A stretch of DNA of 64,000 nt from Elusimicrobiaceae bacterium. GTDB lineage: Bacteria; Elusimicrobiota; Elusimicrobia; Elusimicrobiales; Elusimicrobiaceae. How positions within the stretch are numbered: position 1 is the first letter of the stretch; each line of letters begins with the position of its first letter. The stretch lies in NCBI GenBank assembly GCA_016283355.1, contig JAEEMS010000005.1, positions 1 through 64,000 of the forward strand, read 5' to 3'. The notes beneath the pieces were generated by a model. That model had not been told where the DNA came from, searched no databases, and saw only the letters and a program-made list of their open reading frames with translations. Positions 61,585 through 64,000 of this stretch are shown in pieces. The position numbers were made by a program, and so were the translations under genes.

Positions 61585-61610
61585 AAAAGACCTACAGATG
61601 TAGGTCTTTT
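61585..61610. terminator. bidirectional terminator between the AGCS gene and cinA
   Basis: AAAAGACCTACA / TGTAGGTCTTTT, a perfect 12-bp stem with a 2-nt loop. Confidence 0.9.
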
Positions 61611-61634
61611 GTTATGTTGATAGGTGTACGGAAT

Positions 61635-62864
61635 TTATTTTTCTATCAAGGCGATTAAATCTACCAACGCTTGCACACTGGCACGGCCGATGTTGCGCTC
61701 ACGCGTGTGGGCAAACCAATATTTTTTGGCGTGTACACCGTCCGGCCCGGCCACACCAATCCACACCGTACCGACCGGTTTTTCGGAACTGCCACCGTCC
61801 GGTCCGGCAATGCCGGTGGTGGAAACCGCATACTCGGCCCCCGTCAACTTACGTACTCCTTGCGCCATCTGGCAAGCGACTACTTCACTTACCGCGCCGT
61901 ATTTTTCCAAATCTTCTTTTTGCACACCCAATGCAGTTATTTTTACTTCGTTGGCGTAGGCCACCACCCCGCCTAAAAAATAGGCAGAAGAACCGGCTAC
62001 CGACGTAATCAAATGTGCAATATTCCCCCCGCTGCAACTTTCTGCACACGCAATAGTACGCCCAGCGCGGCGCAAACGAAGGGCAATGTTTTCTTCGTTT
62101 TGTTCCGATTCATTTTCCAAAAAAGAAAATTCGTGCAATTCTTTTTTTAATTTTTCAAAATATTCTCTCAACGGAGCCGTTGCACTTGTACACGTCAACC
62201 GCAAGCGCACAAACCCCGGCGAAGGCAAATACGCCAGCGCCAATCCTTCGGGCAAAGTATCCTCAAATTTTTCCAACCGTTGGGCAATATCGGATTCAGG
62301 CACTTGGTAAACGGTCAACATTTTATAACGTACGTTTAACTGCGTAAATTTTTGTTTGATACGCGGTAAAACTTCTTGTGCAAAAATTGTTTCCATCTCA
62401 AAGGGCACACCCGGTAAAGAGACGAGGACTTTCCCGTCTTTTTCGAACCACATGCCGCACGCCGTTCCTTTGGCATTGTGTAGCGGCGTACAAGCGGCCG
62501 GCAATAAAACTTGAGAAGCATTATACGGGTTGTTCAACCGCTCGGGTTGCGCAGCCAACAATTTCCGCAACCAAACGGCAGCTTGTTCGTTTTTGACTAA
62601 TGTTGTGTGAAAATAATCGGCCAATGCTTGCTTTGTAATATCGTCTTTTGTTGGGCCTAATCCGCCGGTTACAAGCACCAAATCCGACGTGACCCACAAC
62701 TCCTCAATGGCTTGCACAATCGCGCTGTGCGCATCCGATACCGAGCGCATTTCAATAGTTTGTGCGCCCAAACGGGCCAATTCCCGCGCCAAATAACGGG
62801 AGTTTGTATCTAAAATTTGCCCAAGTAAAATTTCATCGCCGATTGTTAAAATACTTGTTTTCAT
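61635..62864 (-). CDS. cinA: CinA: competence/damage-inducible protein, NMN amidohydrolase
   Basis: 409 aa. The N-terminal MoaB-like COG1058 domain begins ILTIGDEILLGQILDTNS and has VTGGLGPTKDD. The C-terminal PncC domain has CAESCSGGNIAHLIT and GIAGPDGGSSEKPVGTVWIG. The combined protein deamidates NMN in pyridine nucleotide recycling. TGC-TACAAT ends 6 nt before the ATG and there is no ribosome site, so the start is probably leaderless. Confidence 0.95.
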   Translation of the reverse strand: MKTSILTIGDEILLGQILDTNSRYLARELARLGAQTIEMRSVSDAHSAIVQAIEELWVTSDLVLVTGGLGPTKDDITKQALADYFHTTLVKNEQAAVWLRKLLAAQPERLNNPYNASQVLLPAACTPLHNAKGTACGMWFEKDGKVLVSLPGVPFEMETIFAQEVLPRIKQKFTQLNVRYKMLTVYQVPESDIAQRLEKFEDTLPEGLALAYLPSPGFVRLRLTCTSATAPLREYFEKLKKELHEFSFLENESEQNEENIALRLRRAGRTIACAESCSGGNIAHLITSVAGSSAYFLGGVVAYANEVKITALGVQKEDLEKYGAVSEVVACQMAQGVRKLTGAEYAVSTTGIAGPDGGSSEKPVGTVWIGVAGPDGVHAKKYWFAHTRERNIGRASVQALVDLIALIEK

Positions 62865-62870
62865 AAAATT

Positions 62871-62879
62871 ATTGTAGCA
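62871..62879 (-). promoter_or_regulatory. leaderless extended -10 of cinA
   Basis: Minus strand TGC-TACAAT (hexamer 62871-62876), 6 nt before the ATG at 62864. Confidence 0.7.
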
Positions 62880-62920
62880 CTTTTGGACCCAGTACGAAAT
62901 TTTATCCCCACTAGCTATGT

Positions 62921-62950
62921 TTGGACAGTGGGGTGGTAGTTTGGTATAAT
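62921..62950 (+). promoter_or_regulatory. promoter of tRNA-Arg
   Basis: TTGGAC (62921-62926), 18-nt spacer, TGG-TATAAT (hexamer 62945-62950). The predicted start is ~20 nt before the tRNA. Confidence 0.75.
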
Positions 62951-62976
62951 AAGAATAGGAATTTACGACGATTTCC

Positions 62977-63048
62977 GCGCCCGTAGTTCAATGGATAGAG
63001 CGTCAGCCTCCGAAGCTGGAAATGTGGGTTCGACTCCCGCCGGGCGCA
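62977..63048 (+). tRNA. tRNA-Arg (anticodon CCG)
   Basis: 72 nt cloverleaf. The acceptor stem GCGCCCG pairs with CGGGCGC; the D arm has AGTTCAATGGATAGAGC; the anticodon stem TCAGC/GCTGG encloses the loop CTCCGAA with anticodon CCG for CGG codons; the T arm has GGGTTCGACTCCC. The discriminator is A, and CCA is not encoded. Confidence 0.95.
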
Positions 63049-63095
63049 TTTTTCTTCCTAAAAAACATTCCTTCGTTGTTGCTCATTCGGTCGCA
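63033..63095. repeat. direct repeat 1 (tRNA-Arg 3' end plus flank, att-like)
   Basis: It starts inside the T arm (ACTCCCGCCGGGCGC) and runs past the tRNA through CTTCCTAAAAAACATT and CTTCGTTGTTGCTCA. It is repeated 210 bp downstream. Confidence 0.7.
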
Positions 63096-63242
63096 TACCT
63101 CCGCGCTAACGCGCGCGCGTTTCGACAGTATTACTCCCTCTTTCGCGCCTAGAAGAAATGCTTTTTATTTTGAAAAAGGAGTCCTCCTACACCGTGAAGC
63201 CCGGCCCAGAGGAAAATCTTGTCAGAAATTTTACCGTAGGGA

Positions 63243-63304
63243 ACTCCCGCCGGGCGCCCTCTCTTCCTAAAAAACATTTCTTCGTTGTTGCTCACTCGGC
63301 TGCG
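63243..63304. repeat. direct repeat 2 (copy of tRNA-Arg 3' end plus flank)
   Basis: An identical 15-nt tRNA end is followed by the same CTTCCTAAAAAACATT and TTCGTTGTTGCTCA flank, with a few substitutions and one deletion. The 147 bp between the copies (63096-63242) hold an alternating CG-rich stretch and no gene I can support. Confidence 0.7.
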
Positions 63305-63311
63305 TTTTTAC

Positions 63312-63317
63312 TAGAAT
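63312..63317 (+). promoter_or_regulatory. possible leaderless -10 of the small membrane protein gene
   Basis: TAGAAT, 7 nt before the ATG at 63325. No ribosome site is visible. Confidence 0.35.
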
Positions 63318-63324
63318 ATAAACC

Positions 63325-63564
63325 ATGAAAATATATCAATCATTCCGTATAAAATTCCTCGTCTTTTTTCTTTTTTTCGCAGGGACGGTCTGCGTTATTT
63401 CTTTTCTTTTGAACCTGGCTTCTTTCCCTGCTTGTTTGCGCGCCCTCTTAATGGCCTTTATGTGTTTTAGTATTTCCTATTATTATTGGAAAAGAGGAAA
63501 AGAACCGCTTTGCGAAACTACTATGGAAGGGATTCGCGCCGGGAAAATTTTGATTTTGTGGTAA
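63325..63564 (+). CDS. small membrane protein, unknown
   Basis: 79 aa. Two hydrophobic segments (~residues 10-33 and ~36-54) are separated by a short ACLR turn. A charged end (YYYWKRGKEPLCETTMEGIRAG) follows. No family is recognised. It lies just beyond the duplicated tRNA end, so it may belong to accessory DNA. There is no Shine-Dalgarno; a TAGAAT hexamer sits 7 nt before the ATG. Confidence 0.45.
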   Translation: MKIYQSFRIKFLVFFLFFAGTVCVISFLLNLASFPACLRALLMAFMCFSISYYYWKRGKEPLCETTMEGIRAGKILILW

Positions 63565-63590
63565 GATATAGAAAAGGCCATTTGTTATCG

Positions 63591-63599
63591 TGGTATAAT
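63591..63599 (+). promoter_or_regulatory. extended -10-like motif before the short ORF ending at 63789
   Basis: TGG-TATAAT (hexamer 63594-63599), then AATAAAGGA, which resembles a ribosome site. Confidence 0.4.
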
Positions 63600-63615
63600 A
63601 ATAAAGGATTCTGCC

Positions 63616-63789
63616 ATTCTCTTTGTCATAAAAGAAGAAGCCCAAAAAAAATATCCGGAAATCTCTGCTGGAAAAATTCATTTTATGTGTGCACAAACAG
63701 GCCTTATCGGGACTTTTGAGATACCCAAAAAACAACGAGAATTGCTTATCAAAGAGATAAAATTATTTGTACCGGTGGAAGAAAAGTAA
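63616..63789 (+). CDS. short ORF without a standard start codon (gene or fragment)
   Basis: 57 codons from ATT at 63616 to the TAA at 63787-63789, reading ILFVIKEEAQKKYPEISAGK and onward to LLIKEIKLFVPVEEK. The composition looks protein-like. The frame has no ATG, GTG or TTG before an internal Met at ~63683. An AAAGGA 7-8 nt before the ATT and a TGG-TATAAT further upstream would suit a rare ATT start. A decayed gene fragment is the alternative. Function unknown. Confidence 0.3.
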   Translation: MLFVIKEEAQKKYPEISAGKIHFMCAQTGLIGTFEIPKKQRELLIKEIKLFVPVEEK

Positions 63790-63848
63790 TCATTTTTCTT
63801 CTTAAATGCCTTTGTACTTTATTACAATTTCACCCGTGCATCCGACCG

Positions 63849-63880
63849 ATGGCTTTGACCCAGTTGGCGGCTGGGCCATT
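63849..63880 (+). terminator. possible terminator after the short ORF
   Basis: A GACCCAG / CTGGGCC stem (one G-U-type mismatch) with a 7-nt loop, followed by ATTTTATA. Confidence 0.35.
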
Positions 63881-64000
63881 TTATAAACGCAGGTATTCTA
63901 AGAAGGAAACGAAAACATCCGAAGCGGACAAATCCCATGAGGATAAGATTTCTATCACAAACTTCTTCACCGAGATAGCGTTAGCAAGGGAAGAGGGCTG
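63881..64000 (-). CDS. C-terminal end of a possible minus-strand gene, cut by window edge
   Basis: From base 64000 the minus-strand frame is open for 39 codons to a TAA at 63881-63883. It includes ISVKKFVIEILSSWDLSAS and ends FLEYLRL. The balanced hydrophobic/acidic pattern looks like real protein, but it is too short to name. One competing open frame exists on the same strand. Confidence 0.3.
   Translation of the reverse strand, partial: QPSSLANAISVKKFVIEILSSWDLSASDVFVSFLEYLRL

Noticed and set aside
63049-63242. Alternating CGCGCTAACGCGCGCGCG stretch as a functional hairpin
   Set aside because: It could pair with itself but has no T-run or gene context; it sits within the duplicated tRNA flank region and was left undescribed.
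1-64000. CRISPR arrays, insertion sequences, rRNA, riboswitches
   Set aside because: No regularly spaced repeats, transposase motifs, rRNA segments or known riboswitch cores were recognised by eye. This is not a substitute for a covariance-model search.

Overview
The window reads as a gene-dense chromosomal segment of a diderm (Gram-negative type) bacterium with intermediate G+C and probably an anaerobic life. It has Kdo, heptose and lipid A acyltransferase genes, yet no respiratory genes are visible. Acetate kinase, a GGGtGRT/NifU-like pair, L-aspartate oxidase and two class III-signal prepilins on their own fit an uncultured gut-type lineage such as Elusimicrobiota. That placement is inference from gene content and style, not a measured result.

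Layout. Bases 1-5.6 kb: a plus-strand LPS operon (lipid A acyltransferase end, gmhB, DUF3108 lipoprotein, hldE1-type kinase, kdsB, pyrG) closed by a perfect 20-bp terminator. 5.6-13.3 kb: pbpC and a giant thioester alpha-2-macroglobulin, the classic periplasmic pair. 13.4-24.5 kb: MATE exporter, nadB, two divergent prepilins, DEAD-box helicase and ABC-F ATPase, an FtsA-like protein, and typA/bipA. 24.6-32.3 kb: secreted proteins of unknown function, a flavin reductase, the GGGtGRT/NifU-like operon, serC, era, and a secreted VanX-like dipeptidase. 32.4-43.1 kb: trxB, maf, MFS, yggS-yggU, a GH3 hexosaminidase, a DUF374 acyltransferase, and yajC-secD-secF. 43.2-54.7 kb: an LtaS-type sulfatase, thrS, a trypsin-like protease, lon, ackA, a DUF47/PiT phosphate pair, and clpP. 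54.9-62.9 kb: two secreted unknowns, an aminotransferase with nadC-nadA and a lipoprotein, an AGCS symporter, and cinA. 63-64 kb: tRNA-Arg(CCG) with a duplicated 3' end and poorly conserved short ORFs, which looks like the edge of an accessory region.

Three patterns run across the window. First, promoters share an extended -10 of the form TTTGnTAnAAT. Second, about a dozen genes have a -10 hexamer ending 6 nt (rarely 7 or 9) before the ATG and no Shine-Dalgarno, so they are probably leaderless; the other genes carry clear GGAGG-type sites. Third, a ~37-bp GGCC-TTTT-GGnCC element sits just upstream of the promoter of four separate genes for secreted proteins. A near-perfect CIRCE (HrcA operator) overlaps the lon promoter, and Lon itself ends in a histone-H1-like lysine-rich tail.
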